Assembly (NCBI RefSeq): GCF_014692675.1
Contig: NZ_JABFCZ010000014.1
Coordinates: 1 to 64,000 of the forward strand
Direction of reading: 5' to 3'
Source: Roseibium aggregatum
GTDB taxonomy: Bacteria; Pseudomonadota; Alphaproteobacteria; Rhizobiales; Stappiaceae
DNA: 64,000 bases
Position 1 is the first letter of the stretch. Each line of letters starts with the position of its first letter. The notes below the pieces were generated by a model that saw only the letters and a program-made list of their open reading frames with translations, did no database searches and was not told where the DNA came from. Made by a program: the position numbers and the translations under genes. Shown one piece after another: positions 26,972-34,914 of the stretch.

Positions 26972-28885
26972 ATGGCAAGCCGGTATGCTGAAACCTATCA
27001 GTCCTGGAAGAACGCGCCTCACAGGTTCTGGAAAGAGGCGGCCGAAGAGATCGACTGGGTCAAGAGCGGGGACGAGGCGTTCGACGGCAGTTCCGGCCAG
27101 TACGGCCGCTGGTTTCCCGACTGGGAATGCAACACCTGCTACAACTGCCTTGATCGCCATGTGGAAGGCGGCCGTGCGGATCAGCCGGCCCTGATCTACG
27201 ACAGCCCGATCACCGGCACGGCCGCGACCTACAGCTACAAGGACCTGCTGGACCGGGTTCAGGCCATGGCGGCCGTCCTTGCCGATAACGGCATCGGACG
27301 GGGCGACCGGGTCATCATCTACATGCCGATGATCCCCGAAGCGGCGATGGCGATGCTCGCCTGCGCGCGGCTCGGCGCGATCCATTCCGTCGTCTTCGGC
27401 GGTTTCGCCGCCCATGAGCTTGCCACCCGGATCGATGATGCCGCTCCCAAGGCGATCATTGCCGCCTCCTGCGGTATCGAACCCGGACGGGTCATTGCCT
27501 ACAAGCCGCTGATCGATGCGGCGATCGACCAGTCCTCCCACAAGCCGGACGCCTGTTTTGTCGTGCAGCGGCCGCAGCAGGTGGCAGACCTTGTCGAAGG
27601 GCGGGATCACGATCTCGGGCTGCTGATGGAAGCGGCCTTTTCGGCAGGCCGGACCGTCGATTGCGCCACGGTGAAGGCGACCGATCCGCTCTATATCCTC
27701 TACACCTCCGGCACGACCGGCCAGCCCAAGGGTGTGGTGCGCGACAACGGCGGTCACATGGTCGCGCTGAAGTGGTCGATGAGCAATCTCTACGACATCA
27801 AGCCGGGCGAGGTCTTCTGGGCTGCGTCCGATGTTGGCTGGGTGGTGGGTCATTCCTACATTGTCTACGCCCCGCTGCTGCACGGCTGCACGACAATCGT
27901 GTTCGAAGGCAAGCCGGTCGGCACGCCCGACGCGGGCGTCTTCTGGCGGGTTATTTCCGAACACAACGTGGCGTCGCTCTTCACCGCGCCGACCGCGTTC
28001 CGGGCGATCCGCAAGGAAGACCCCGACGGCAAGCTGATGGCGCAATACGACCTGTCGAATTTCCGCGCCCTGTTCCTGGCCGGCGAGCGCGCCGATCCGG
28101 ATACGGTGAACTGGGCGGCGGACCAGCTTCAGGTGCCGATCATCGACCACTGGTGGCAGACGGAAACCGGCTGGTGCATCGTCGGCAATCCGCTCGGTCT
28201 CGGCCAGTTGCCGGTCAAGCCCGGATCGCCGACCGTTCCCATGCCGGGCTACGATGTGCAGATCCTGGACGATGCGGGCCATCCGCTGCCGGCGAACACG
28301 CTCGGCAACATCGTGATCAAGCTGCCGCTGCCTCCGGGATGCCTGCCGACGCTGTGGAACGCGGAAAAGCGGTTCCACGACGCCTATCTTGCGGAATTCC
28401 CCGGCTACTACAAAACCTCAGATGCCGGTGTCATCGACGACGACGGCTATCTGTCGATCATGTCGCGCACGGACGACATCATCAACGTGGCGGGCCACAG
28501 GCTGTCCACCGGCGCCATGGAAGAGGTGCTCGCCACCCATCCGGCGGTCGCCGAATGCGCGGTGATCGGTATTGCCGACCAGTTGAAGGGGCAACTGCCC
28601 TGCGGCTTCGTCGTCCTGAAGGCGGGCGTCAATCGGCCGCATGAGGAGATCGAGGCCGAATTGGTCAAGCTGGTCCGCAACCAGATCGGCCCGGTCGCGG
28701 CGTTCAAGCTGGCGATCACTGTCGAGCGTCTCCCGAAGACGCGCTCCGGCAAGATCCTGCGCGGAACCATGCGCCAGATCGCCGACGGCGAGAGCTACAA
28801 GATGCCGGCGACCATCGACGATCCGGCTATCCTCGATGAAATCTTCGGGGCGATGAAGGAGCGCGGTCTCGCCGGCTCCAGCTGA
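26972..28885 (+). CDS. prpE: propionyl-CoA synthetase
   Basis: 637 aa from the ATG at 26972, preceded by GGGAGGAACGGG. The N-terminal ACAS domain ('YAETYQSWKNAPHRFWKE', 'WFPDWECNTCYNCLDRHV') is of the PrpE subtype. 'YTSGTTGQPKGVVRDNGGH' is the ATP loop, and 'GWVVGHSYIVYAPLLHGCT', 'WWQTETG' and 'PKTRSGKILRGTMR' (catalytic Lys) follow. It activates propionate, and probably acetate, for the propionyl-CoA pathway. The methylmalonyl or methylcitrate genes are not nearby, so this copy stands alone. Confidence 0.92.
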   Translation: MASRYAETYQSWKNAPHRFWKEAAEEIDWVKSGDEAFDGSSGQYGRWFPDWECNTCYNCLDRHVEGGRADQPALIYDSPITGTAATYSYKDLLDRVQAMAAVLADNGIGRGDRVIIYMPMIPEAAMAMLACARLGAIHSVVFGGFAAHELATRIDDAAPKAIIAASCGIEPGRVIAYKPLIDAAIDQSSHKPDACFVVQRPQQVADLVEGRDHDLGLLMEAAFSAGRTVDCATVKATDPLYILYTSGTTGQPKGVVRDNGGHMVALKWSMSNLYDIKPGEVFWAASDVGWVVGHSYIVYAPLLHGCTTIVFEGKPVGTPDAGVFWRVISEHNVASLFTAPTAFRAIRKEDPDGKLMAQYDLSNFRALFLAGERADPDTVNWAADQLQVPIIDHWWQTETGWCIVGNPLGLGQLPVKPGSPTVPMPGYDVQILDDAGHPLPANTLGNIVIKLPLPPGCLPTLWNAEKRFHDAYLAEFPGYYKTSDAGVIDDDGYLSIMSRTDDIINVAGHRLSTGAMEEVLATHPAVAECAVIGIADQLKGQLPCGFVVLKAGVNRPHEEIEAELVKLVRNQIGPVAAFKLAITVERLPKTRSGKILRGTMRQIADGESYKMPATIDDPAILDEIFGAMKERGLAGSS

Positions 28886-29005
28886 CGCGCGCAAACCGGG
28901 CCGTGGCAAAACGGAGGCAAAGAAGCCATCGACATGCGGACATGAGACTCTTATGTTCGGGTCGCCGTTTCGACGGCCCGTTCAATAAATGCCAAGAGGT
29001 TTTCA

Positions 29006-29797
29006 GTGTCCCTTGAGAACAAGGTTGCCATCGTCACGGGCGCAGCCCGCGGGATTGGCTATGCCGTCGCCAAGCGTTTCGTCATGGATGGAGCGAAGGT
29101 CGTCATCGCGGATGTCGACGATGAGGCCGGACAGAGCGCGGTCGAGGACCTGTCGGGCTTCGGCGATGTGATCTACCTGCATTGCAATGTGGCCGAACGC
29201 CTGGATGTGCGTAATCTGGTGGCCGAGACGCTCAATGCGTTCGGCGACATCGATGTTCTGGTGAACAATGCCGGCATCGTCGTCGGATCGGACTTCCTGG
29301 ATCTTGAGGAAGACGACTTCGACCGGGTGCTGTCGATCAACCTGAAGGGCGCCTTCCTGTGTTCCCAGGCGGTGGCCCGGCACATGGTGGAAAAGGTCCA
29401 GAGCGGCGGCGCACCGGGGGCGATCATCAACATGTCGTCGATCAATTCCGTCGTCGCGATCCCCAACCAGATCCCCTATTGCGTCTCCAAGGGCGGCATC
29501 AACCAGCTGACCAAGGCAACGTCGCTGGCGCTTGCCCCCCATGGCATCCGGGTCAACGCGATCGGTCCGGGCTCGATCATGACGGACATGCTGGCATCGG
29601 TGAATGACGACCCGGCCGCACGGAACCGGATCCTGTCGCGCACGCCGATGCTGCGCATCGGCGATCCGTCGGAGATCGCGAGCGTCGCGGCGTTCCTGGC
29701 GTCTTCGGATGCAAGCTACGTCACCGGCCAGACGATCTATGCCGACGGCGGGCGCCTGCCGCTCAACTACACGGTTGCGGTGCCCGACGAGGATTGA
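29006..29797 (+). CDS. short-chain dehydrogenase/reductase
   Basis: 263 aa. The start codon is GTG at 29006, with an AAGAGG site upstream. Classical SDR: 'VTGAARGIGYAVAKR' (cofactor loop), 'VNNAGIVVG', catalytic Ser in 'NMSSINS', Tyr and Lys in 'YCVSKGG', and 'YADGG' at the end. Asp after the second strand ('IADVDDE') suggests NAD(H) preference. Substrate unknown. It follows prpE by 120 bases on the same strand. Confidence 0.88.
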   Translation: MSLENKVAIVTGAARGIGYAVAKRFVMDGAKVVIADVDDEAGQSAVEDLSGFGDVIYLHCNVAERLDVRNLVAETLNAFGDIDVLVNNAGIVVGSDFLDLEEDDFDRVLSINLKGAFLCSQAVARHMVEKVQSGGAPGAIINMSSINSVVAIPNQIPYCVSKGGINQLTKATSLALAPHGIRVNAIGPGSIMTDMLASVNDDPAARNRILSRTPMLRIGDPSEIASVAAFLASSDASYVTGQTIYADGGRLPLNYTVAVPDED

Positions 29798-29836
29798 GAT
29801 CCGCTATAACGTAAAAGATATTGCCGTGCCCGCGTT

Positions 29837-30103
29837 TAGAGCATCGGACGATAACTTTGAACCATTTGACCGGTGCGCTTTTGTCTGCTGACAAGGCGGG
29901 TCGCGTGCCGTGGTGTTTCCCACCACAAGCGCGAGCCAACGCAGTCAGCGGGCAAAAGAGCCCGGCCCTTCGGGTGTCTGAAAGCAGCCCATCGGCTGTG
30001 TTGCGCCGCTTGCACGATGCACCGCATCGCGCTTCGCGACGCGCCTGGCCGAGTGAACTGCTTTCAGAGATCAAATGCTTCAAAGTTATCGCCCGATGCT
30101 CTA
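29837..30103. mobile_element. 267-bp MITE-like inverted-repeat element with TA ends
   Basis: Terminal inverted repeats of 33 bp (29837-29869 and 30071-30103) match at 31 of 33 positions. Both ends begin TAGAGCATCGG and the outermost dinucleotide is TA, as expected for a TA target duplication of the IS630/mariner type. The interior (about 200 bp) has no open frame with protein-like content and contains a second inverted pair (29977-29987 with 30058-30068) and small hairpins. Size and structure fit a non-autonomous element. The right end supplies the stop codon of the neighbouring ABC exporter. No transposase is present in the window. Confidence 0.65.
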
Positions 30104-31915
30104 GCCCGCCTGAGACGCGGGCGCGGTCGTTTCCGGGGTGTCCGTGTTGAACTGCAGACGCGCCAGCTTGGCGTAGAGCCCGCCTTGAGCGGAGAGTTCG
30201 GCATGGGTGCCGGTTTCCACGATCCGGCCCGCCTCCATGACGATAATCCGGTCGGCCTTCAGCACCGTCGCCAGACGATGGGCGATCACCAGTGTGGTGC
30301 GGCCCTGCATCAGGCCGTCCAGGGCATCCTGAACCAGCTTCTCGCTTTCCGCATCCAGCGCGCTGGTCGCCTCGTCGAGCAGGAGGACCGGCGCGTCCTT
30401 CAGGATGGCGCGCGCAATGGCGATCCGCTGGCGCTGTCCGCCGGAGAGAGTGATGCCGCGTTCGCCCACGGCGGTTTCATAGCCGTCGGGCAGATTGGTG
30501 ATAAAGGTGTCGGCATGGGCCGCCGCGGCGGCCGCGACGATCTCGTTTCTGGAGGCGTCGGGCCGACCGTAGGCGATGTTTTCGGCAATGCTGGTGCCGA
30601 AAACCGCGGTGTCCTGGGGGACCAAGGCGATGGCGCGTCTCAGATCCTTCGGATCGAGCGAACGCAGATCGAGCCCGTCGAGGGTAATCTGCCCCGATTT
30701 CGGATCGTAAAACCGCATCAGCAGATGAAACAGCGTCGACTTGCCCGCGCCCGACGGTCCGACGACGGCGAGGGTTTCGCCCGGTTCGATCGTCAGGTCC
30801 ACGCCGTTGAGGACCGGCATGTCCTTTGCCCCGTCGTAGGCAAAGGAGACACCGTTGAAGGCGAGCGCGCCTTTCGGCCTGGCGGGCAGGGCAACGGGAT
30901 TGTCGGGCGCTGCGATTTCCGGTTCGATGTCGAGAAGCTCACTGAGCCGTTCCGCGGCCCCTGCCGCCTGGGACAGTTCGCCCCAGACTTCCGACAGGCT
31001 TGCCAGCGACCCGGCGGCCAGGATGGAATAGAGCAGGAACTGGCTCAATGTGCCGCCGGTCATGCGGCCCGCGAGCACATCGCTGGCGCCGATCCACAGG
31101 ACCGCGACCACGCTGGCGCCGATCACGAAGATCGCAAAGCCGGTCAGGACCGCTCGGGCGCCGGTTGCCAGGCGAGCGGCGCGGAAAGCGTTCTCAGCGG
31201 CATTGCGAAACTTCGCAGCCGCGTAGGTTTCGTGGGTGAAGGCCTGCAGGGTGCGGACCGCGCCCAGCATTTCGGCGGCATAGGCGGAGGCGGCGGCGAG
31301 CATGTCCTGCGCGGAGCGGGAGCGTTTGCGGATCGAGCGGCCGAAACCCAACAGCGGAATCAGGATAACGGGGATGGCAACCAGAACGATGACGGACAGA
31401 CGCGGACTGGTGACCACCATCATGATCGACGCGCCGATGAACATCAGCGTGTTGCGCATGGCAAGAGAGGCGCTTGCGCCGAAGGCGGACTTGATCTGGG
31501 TGGTGTCTGCGGTCAGGCGCGACAGGATCTCGCCCGATTTGGCCTGGTCGTAGAAGCCGGGACTGAGGACGGTCATGTGTTCGAAGACATCGGCGCGGAC
31601 TTCGGCGACGATCCGCTCGCCGATCCACATGACGAGGAAGTAGCGCACCCCGCTGGCGACCGCGAGGGCCGCCACGACGCCGAACAGCACGAAGAAATAG
31701 GCGTTGATCAGGGAGGGATTGTCGCCGCCGAAGCCGAAGTCGATCACGCGCCGGATCGCCGTGGGGAGAACAAGGGTAATGGCGGCGGCGGAGACAAGGG
31801 CGACAAGGGCCGCAACCGTCATCCGGCGGTGCCGTTTGAGATAGGGCAGGAGGCGGGCAAGCGGGCGGAGGGATCTGCGGCTGCGGGCGGTCTTTTCGTT
31901 ATTGTCACTGCTCAC
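30101..31915 (-). CDS. ABC transporter, fused permease and ATPase (MsbA type)
   Basis: 604 aa. Six membrane helices lie within about residues 30-305 (ABC_membrane domain), followed by an ATPase domain with Walker A 'GPSGAGKST' (386-394), Q-loop 'LVPQD', signature 'LSGGQRQR' (490-497) and Walker B 'LLLDEATSALD'. It is a half-transporter exporter that acts as a homodimer or heterodimer. Substrates in the family range from lipid A and lipids to drugs. Its stop codon (TAG) is the last three bases of the inverted-repeat element. No partner gene is adjacent. Confidence 0.92.
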   Translation of the reverse strand: MSSDNNEKTARSRRSLRPLARLLPYLKRHRRMTVAALVALVSAAAITLVLPTAIRRVIDFGFGGDNPSLINAYFFVLFGVVAALAVASGVRYFLVMWIGERIVAEVRADVFEHMTVLSPGFYDQAKSGEILSRLTADTTQIKSAFGASASLAMRNTLMFIGASIMMVVTSPRLSVIVLVAIPVILIPLLGFGRSIRKRSRSAQDMLAAASAYAAEMLGAVRTLQAFTHETYAAAKFRNAAENAFRAARLATGARAVLTGFAIFVIGASVVAVLWIGASDVLAGRMTGGTLSQFLLYSILAAGSLASLSEVWGELSQAAGAAERLSELLDIEPEIAAPDNPVALPARPKGALAFNGVSFAYDGAKDMPVLNGVDLTIEPGETLAVVGPSGAGKSTLFHLLMRFYDPKSGQITLDGLDLRSLDPKDLRRAIALVPQDTAVFGTSIAENIAYGRPDASRNEIVAAAAAAHADTFITNLPDGYETAVGERGITLSGGQRQRIAIARAILKDAPVLLLDEATSALDAESEKLVQDALDGLMQGRTTLVIAHRLATVLKADRIIVMEAGRIVETGTHAELSAQGGLYAKLARLQFNTDTPETTAPASQAG

Positions 31916-32017
31916 GGCTTTTCCCTCGCTGGCCGGCTGATCCGTTTGCTCGTAGACTTGGGGGATCGCATCTCAAAAGCCAAGGCTTAAATTGACTCAG
32001 GATTACCCGTAACCCTC

Positions 32018-32046
32018 TTGTTTCGGGCGGCAGCATGGGTTATATC
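32018..32046 (+). promoter_or_regulatory. candidate rpmE promoter
   Basis: TTGTTT (32018-32023) and TATATC (32041-32046) are 17 bases apart, a good sigma-70-like spacing. It lies between the divergent ABC gene and rpmE, about 120 bases before the rpmE start. Confidence 0.35.
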
Positions 32047-32064
32047 CCCGCCTCATGTTTATGG

Positions 32065-32098
32065 AAGGCTGCATCCGTTGGGGATCGGCGGCCTTTTT
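32065..32098 (+). promoter_or_regulatory. terminator-like hairpin in the rpmE leader (possible attenuator)
   Basis: Arms AAGGCTGCATCC (32065-32076) and GGAT..GCGGCCTT (32082-32095, with a 2-base bulge and one G:U pair) are followed by TTTTT. It sits on the plus strand 69 bases before rpmE, and no upstream plus-strand gene needs a terminator here. This is the architecture of a leader attenuator, but it could also end a short RNA. Confidence 0.4.
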
Positions 32099-32166
32099 GT
32101 TTCGTTTGTATCCGGGTATGGCGTTGGATGAGAAATGCCGGTTCCGGGTGCTTGAAAGGACCGGTC

Positions 32167-32391
32167 ATGAAAGCGGATATCCATCCCGATTACCACACCA
32201 TCAAGGTCGTCATGACCGATGGTACCGAATTCACCACCCGCTCCACCTACGGTGCGGAAGGCGACACCCTGCAGCTCGACATCGACCCGCAGTCCCATCC
32301 GGCCTGGACCGGTGGCGACCGTCAGTTGATGGACCGCGGCGGCCGCGTGTCCCGCTTCAAGAACAAGTACGCAGGCTTCCTGGGTTCGTAA
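32167..32391 (+). CDS. rpmE: 50S ribosomal protein L31
   Basis: 74 aa from the ATG at 32167, with AAAGGA upstream. '[19 protein letters not shown]' (core 'IHPDYHTI') and '[13 protein letters not shown]' and '[12 protein letters not shown]' identify L31. It lacks the four cysteines that bind zinc in C+ L31 forms, so it is the zinc-independent C- type common in Alphaproteobacteria. The gene has its own promoter candidate, a hairpin in its leader and a strong terminator. Confidence 0.96.
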   Translation: MKADIHPDYHTIKVVMTDGTEFTTRSTYGAEGDTLQLDIDPQSHPAWTGGDRQLMDRGGRVSRFKNKYAGFLGS

Positions 32392-32417
32392 TCCCGGAAC
32401 ATCATCGCGGACTTTTT

Positions 32418-32449
32418 CGAAAACCCGGCCTTGCGCCGGGTTTTTTGTT
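32418..32449 (+). terminator. intrinsic terminator after rpmE
   Basis: AAACCCGGC (32421-32429) pairs with GCCGGGTTT, then TTTTG. Confidence 0.85.
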
Positions 32450-32480
32450 TGTTTGCTGTCGGTGCTCGCTGCTCCCGCGC

Positions 32481-32519
32481 AAAAAAAAGCCGCCCCCAAA
32501 ACGATCTTGGCAGGCGGCT
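32481..32519 (-). terminator. intrinsic terminator after rcdA
   Basis: AGCCGCC (32488-32494) pairs with GGCGGCT (32513-32519), with a second inner pairing CCAA/TTGG. On the minus strand an eight-base T-run follows. Confidence 0.85.
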
Positions 32520-32600
32520 GAAAAGTTTTTGAAGCTGTCAAAGCCGACAGGCCATTGGGGGCCACTGGATGTGATATGGCCCCTGGCCGGTTGCGCGCCC

Positions 32601-33140
32601 TCAGCCCATTTTTCCGAAGGCGGCGTGCAGCTTGTTCAAATGGGCCTCGACCGGGTTGGACGGGGTTTCGTCCGCGTCGTTCTGATCGCTTTTGCGGTAC
32701 AGCATCTGATCGAGATGGACGATGCGTTCCTGGAGCCGGACGGAGCGGCTGACGAGATCCCTCAGGGTTTCCGGCATGTCGGCCCATGACGGGCTGTCGA
32801 CCGGGCTGCTGAGCTTTTCCAGGCGAACCCGGTTCTTGTCGCTGCCGGCCTGCTCGCGGGACATTTCGCCCTCGTTGACGGCGCGCTGCAGGAGCAGCCA
32901 CGATGCCAGCTGCATCAGGCGCGTGGTCAGCCGCATGGATTCGGTTGCATAGGCGAGCGATGCGGGGCGCGGCAGCAGCTTTGCCTCGGCGCGGCCGTCG
33001 CCATCCAGGTAGAGCGCGGTTTCCTCGACCAGGGACATGCCTTCTTCAAACAGGCTTTGGAAATTGTCGGAAGATGCGAGCCGGTTGGCAATATGCACCA
33101 TTTCGGGCGCGGTGTTGCGGGTGGGGGTCTCATCCGTCAT
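32601..33140 (-). CDS. rcdA: RcdA-family adaptor (DUF1465)
   Basis: 179 aa. The DUF1465 family is recognisable from 'FQSLFEEGMSLVEETALYLDGDGR', 'AYATESMRLTTRLMQLASWLLLQRAV' and 'SRSVRLQERIVHLDQMLYR' (cores quoted), all helical. In Caulobacter, RcdA is an adaptor that delivers substrates, including the cell-cycle regulator CtrA through CpdR and PopA, to the ClpXP protease. The C-terminus is short and basic. It is a single gene with its own terminator; ctrA and clpXP are not in the window. Confidence 0.85.
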   Translation of the reverse strand: MTDETPTRNTAPEMVHIANRLASSDNFQSLFEEGMSLVEETALYLDGDGRAEAKLLPRPASLAYATESMRLTTRLMQLASWLLLQRAVNEGEMSREQAGSDKNRVRLEKLSSPVDSPSWADMPETLRDLVSRSVRLQERIVHLDQMLYRKSDQNDADETPSNPVEAHLNKLHAAFGKMG

Positions 33141-33344
33141 CGATCGGTACGCCTTTGTTACTTCTACTTCGCCTGCCCGTGTGCCCTTTCGGGAAACGAC
33201 TTTCCGGAAAGAAGCGTCTCAAAGCGGAACTGTTTCACTTCGAGACGATTCGGGCTTCTGCCGGAAATCGTTGCAACACCCATGCCAAACGGCCCCCCCA
33301 AACCTGCAGGCAGCAGTTAACGACGATGATAGCCTGTGGCTTGA

Positions 33345-33375
33345 CCAAAAAAAAGAGCCGCAGCAGAGCGGCTCT
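33345..33375 (-). terminator. minus-strand intrinsic terminator
   Basis: AGAGCCGC (33354-33361) pairs with GCGGCTCT (33368-33375), loop of 6. On the minus strand an eight-base T-run follows. It is nearly 180 bases past the stop of the DUF1192 gene. Confidence 0.8.
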
Positions 33376-33545
33376 GAGTCTTTAACAGGGAGGCGTCAAA
33401 CAGAGTGGACAGGAGCCACTCAAGATCCAGATGACTGGATAACACTGTTTATACTTTGGAAAGATTAATAAGGAGTAAACGACTAAATTTTTACCTATTC
33501 AAGTGACCCAAAGTAGGACTGTTTTGTATTAAAGAGAAAATTCTC
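33354..33545 (-). ncRNA. candidate small RNA or long 3' UTR
   Basis: The AT-rich stretch between the DUF1192 stop and the strong minus-strand terminator could encode a small RNA of about 150-190 bases, or be the 3' UTR of the DUF1192 mRNA. On the minus strand it contains pyrimidine-rich patches (CTCCTGTCC, GCCTCCCTG) that resemble anti-Shine-Dalgarno segments, and a short inverted pair GAGAA/TTCTC at 33534-33545. The call rests on position and terminator only. Confidence 0.25.
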
Positions 33546-33552
33546 ATAATAA

Positions 33553-33759
33553 TTACGTACTTGGTTTTCCGAATAAAGACTCCGCCTCATTGCGAATATT
33601 ACTACGGTTGGACAAAGTCTCTTTTGTCCGAATTATTTCCTGTTCCAGTTCGCTAATCCGCTCGGCCAGCTCCGATTCCGATAAAGTGCTGAGGTCCTGC
33701 CCCACAATGATCTGGGTTCCCTGCGGTTTCTTCGGGGTGTCGTCGTCAAAAAGGCTCAT
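33553..33759 (-). CDS. DUF1192 family small protein
   Basis: 68 aa from the ATG at 33759, with GGAGCAG upstream; the longer frame adds 23 unsupported residues. The family pattern is 'MSLFDDDTPKKP', 'IIVGQDLSTLSESELAERI' and a helical 'LEQEIIRTKETLSNR'. DUF1192 is a small alphaproteobacterial cytoplasmic protein of unknown function, probably forming a coiled coil. It is divergent from the quinone oxidoreductase gene. Confidence 0.82.
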   Translation of the reverse strand: MSLFDDDTPKKPQGTQIIVGQDLSTLSESELAERISELEQEIIRTKETLSNRSNIRNEAESLFGKPST

Positions 33760-33897
33760 GCTGCTGCTCCTTTCCGCCGGCTGCGGCCATCGTTGGAAGA
33801 GAAGAATTTTATCTTCCAAAACCGACATTGTCAGCTTTGGCCGGGCGGGATAAACCCCAAAGGACGTTTATGAGACCGTGATCCAAGGAGATTGAGC

Positions 33898-34899
33898 ATG
33901 ACCGATCTACCGGTAAAAATGACCGCCATGGCGATTTCCGAACCGGGCGGTCCGGACGTTCTGGTGCCCGAAGAACGTCCGCTGCCGGAACCGGCTGAAG
34001 GGGAAATCCTGATCAAGGTGGAAGCGGCGGGTGTGAACCGTCCCGACGTGCAGCAGCGCAAGGGCGCCTATCCGCCGCCCAAGGGGGCATCGGACCTTCC
34101 GGGCCTGGAAGTGGCCGGGACGGTCGTGGCGCGGGGCGAGGGCGCCGCGATGCACGAGATCGGTGACAAGGTGACGGCGCTCGCGCCCGGCGGCGGTTAC
34201 GCACAATTCTGCAAGGTGCCCGAAGCCCATGCCCTTCCCGTACCGAACGGATTGTCGATGCTGCAAGCGGCCGCTCTGCCGGAGACCTATTTCACGGTCT
34301 GGAGCAACGTGTTCGACCGGGTCGGCCTGAAACCCGGCGAGCGGTTTCTGGTTCACGGCGGCACGTCGGGGATCGGCACGACGGCCATTCAGCTTGCCAA
34401 GGCGTTCGGATCGGAAGTGTTCACCACCGTCGGCTCTGAGACAAAGGCGGAAGCCGTCCGGGCGCTCGGCGCCGATCACGTCATCAACTACAAAGCCGAA
34501 GATTTCGTCGAGGTCATCAAGGACCTGACCGGAGGCGACGGCGTCCATGTCATCCTGGACATGGTCGGCGGCGACTATGTGGAGAAAAACTGGATCGTGG
34601 CCGCCGTGGAAGGCCGTATCTGCCAGATCGCCACTTTGGGCGGGATTTCCGAGAACGTGAATTTCGGCCGGCTGATGATGAAGCGGCTCGTCCACACCGG
34701 CTCGACCCTGCGTCCGCGCGACAATGCCTTCAAGGCCGCGATCGCGCAGAACCTGAAAGAGAAAGTCTGGCCGCTGATCGAGGCCGGAAAGATCGGTCCG
34801 GTGATGGATTCCACCTTCCCGCTGCTTGAGGCGGCCGAAGCCCACCGGCGGATGGAAAGCTCCGGCCATATCGGCAAGATCATGCTCGAGGTGAAATGA
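33898..34899 (+). CDS. NAD(P)H-quinone oxidoreductase, zinc-independent MDR family
   Basis: 333 aa from the ATG at 33898 (GGAG at 33887-33890). Medium-chain reductase fold: 'VEAAGVNRPDVQQRKGAYPPP', 'PGLEVAGTVVARGEGA', 'LPETYFTVWSNVF', the cofactor loop 'VHGGTSGIGTTAIQLAKAFG', and 'HVINYKAEDF'. It has none of the zinc ligands of alcohol dehydrogenases, as in QOR/PIG3 proteins. The likely reaction is NADPH-dependent reduction of quinones or enals. It converges with the SDR gene. Confidence 0.9.
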   Translation: MTDLPVKMTAMAISEPGGPDVLVPEERPLPEPAEGEILIKVEAAGVNRPDVQQRKGAYPPPKGASDLPGLEVAGTVVARGEGAAMHEIGDKVTALAPGGGYAQFCKVPEAHALPVPNGLSMLQAAALPETYFTVWSNVFDRVGLKPGERFLVHGGTSGIGTTAIQLAKAFGSEVFTTVGSETKAEAVRALGADHVINYKAEDFVEVIKDLTGGDGVHVILDMVGGDYVEKNWIVAAVEGRICQIATLGGISENVNFGRLMMKRLVHTGSTLRPRDNAFKAAIAQNLKEKVWPLIEAGKIGPVMDSTFPLLEAAEAHRRMESSGHIGKIMLEVK

Positions 34900-34914
34900 T
34901 CCAGCCGCGGGCAG

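Larger units (their letters stand above)
33141..33552. other. intergenic region with AT-rich core
   Basis: 412 bases upstream of rcdA and downstream of the DUF1192 gene. The right half (about 33430-33550) is much richer in A and T than the rest of the window. A strong minus-strand terminator lies at 33345-33375. No protein-coding frame is convincing. Confidence 0.5.

Noticed and set aside
26789-28378. 529-codon open frame opposite propionyl-CoA synthetase
   Set aside because: Arg/His/Asp-rich shadow. The plus strand has all ANL-ligase motifs.
29873-31990. 705-codon open frame opposite the ABC exporter
   Set aside because: It begins inside the inverted-repeat element and is a mirror of a clear ABC protein. 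Composition is non-protein-like.
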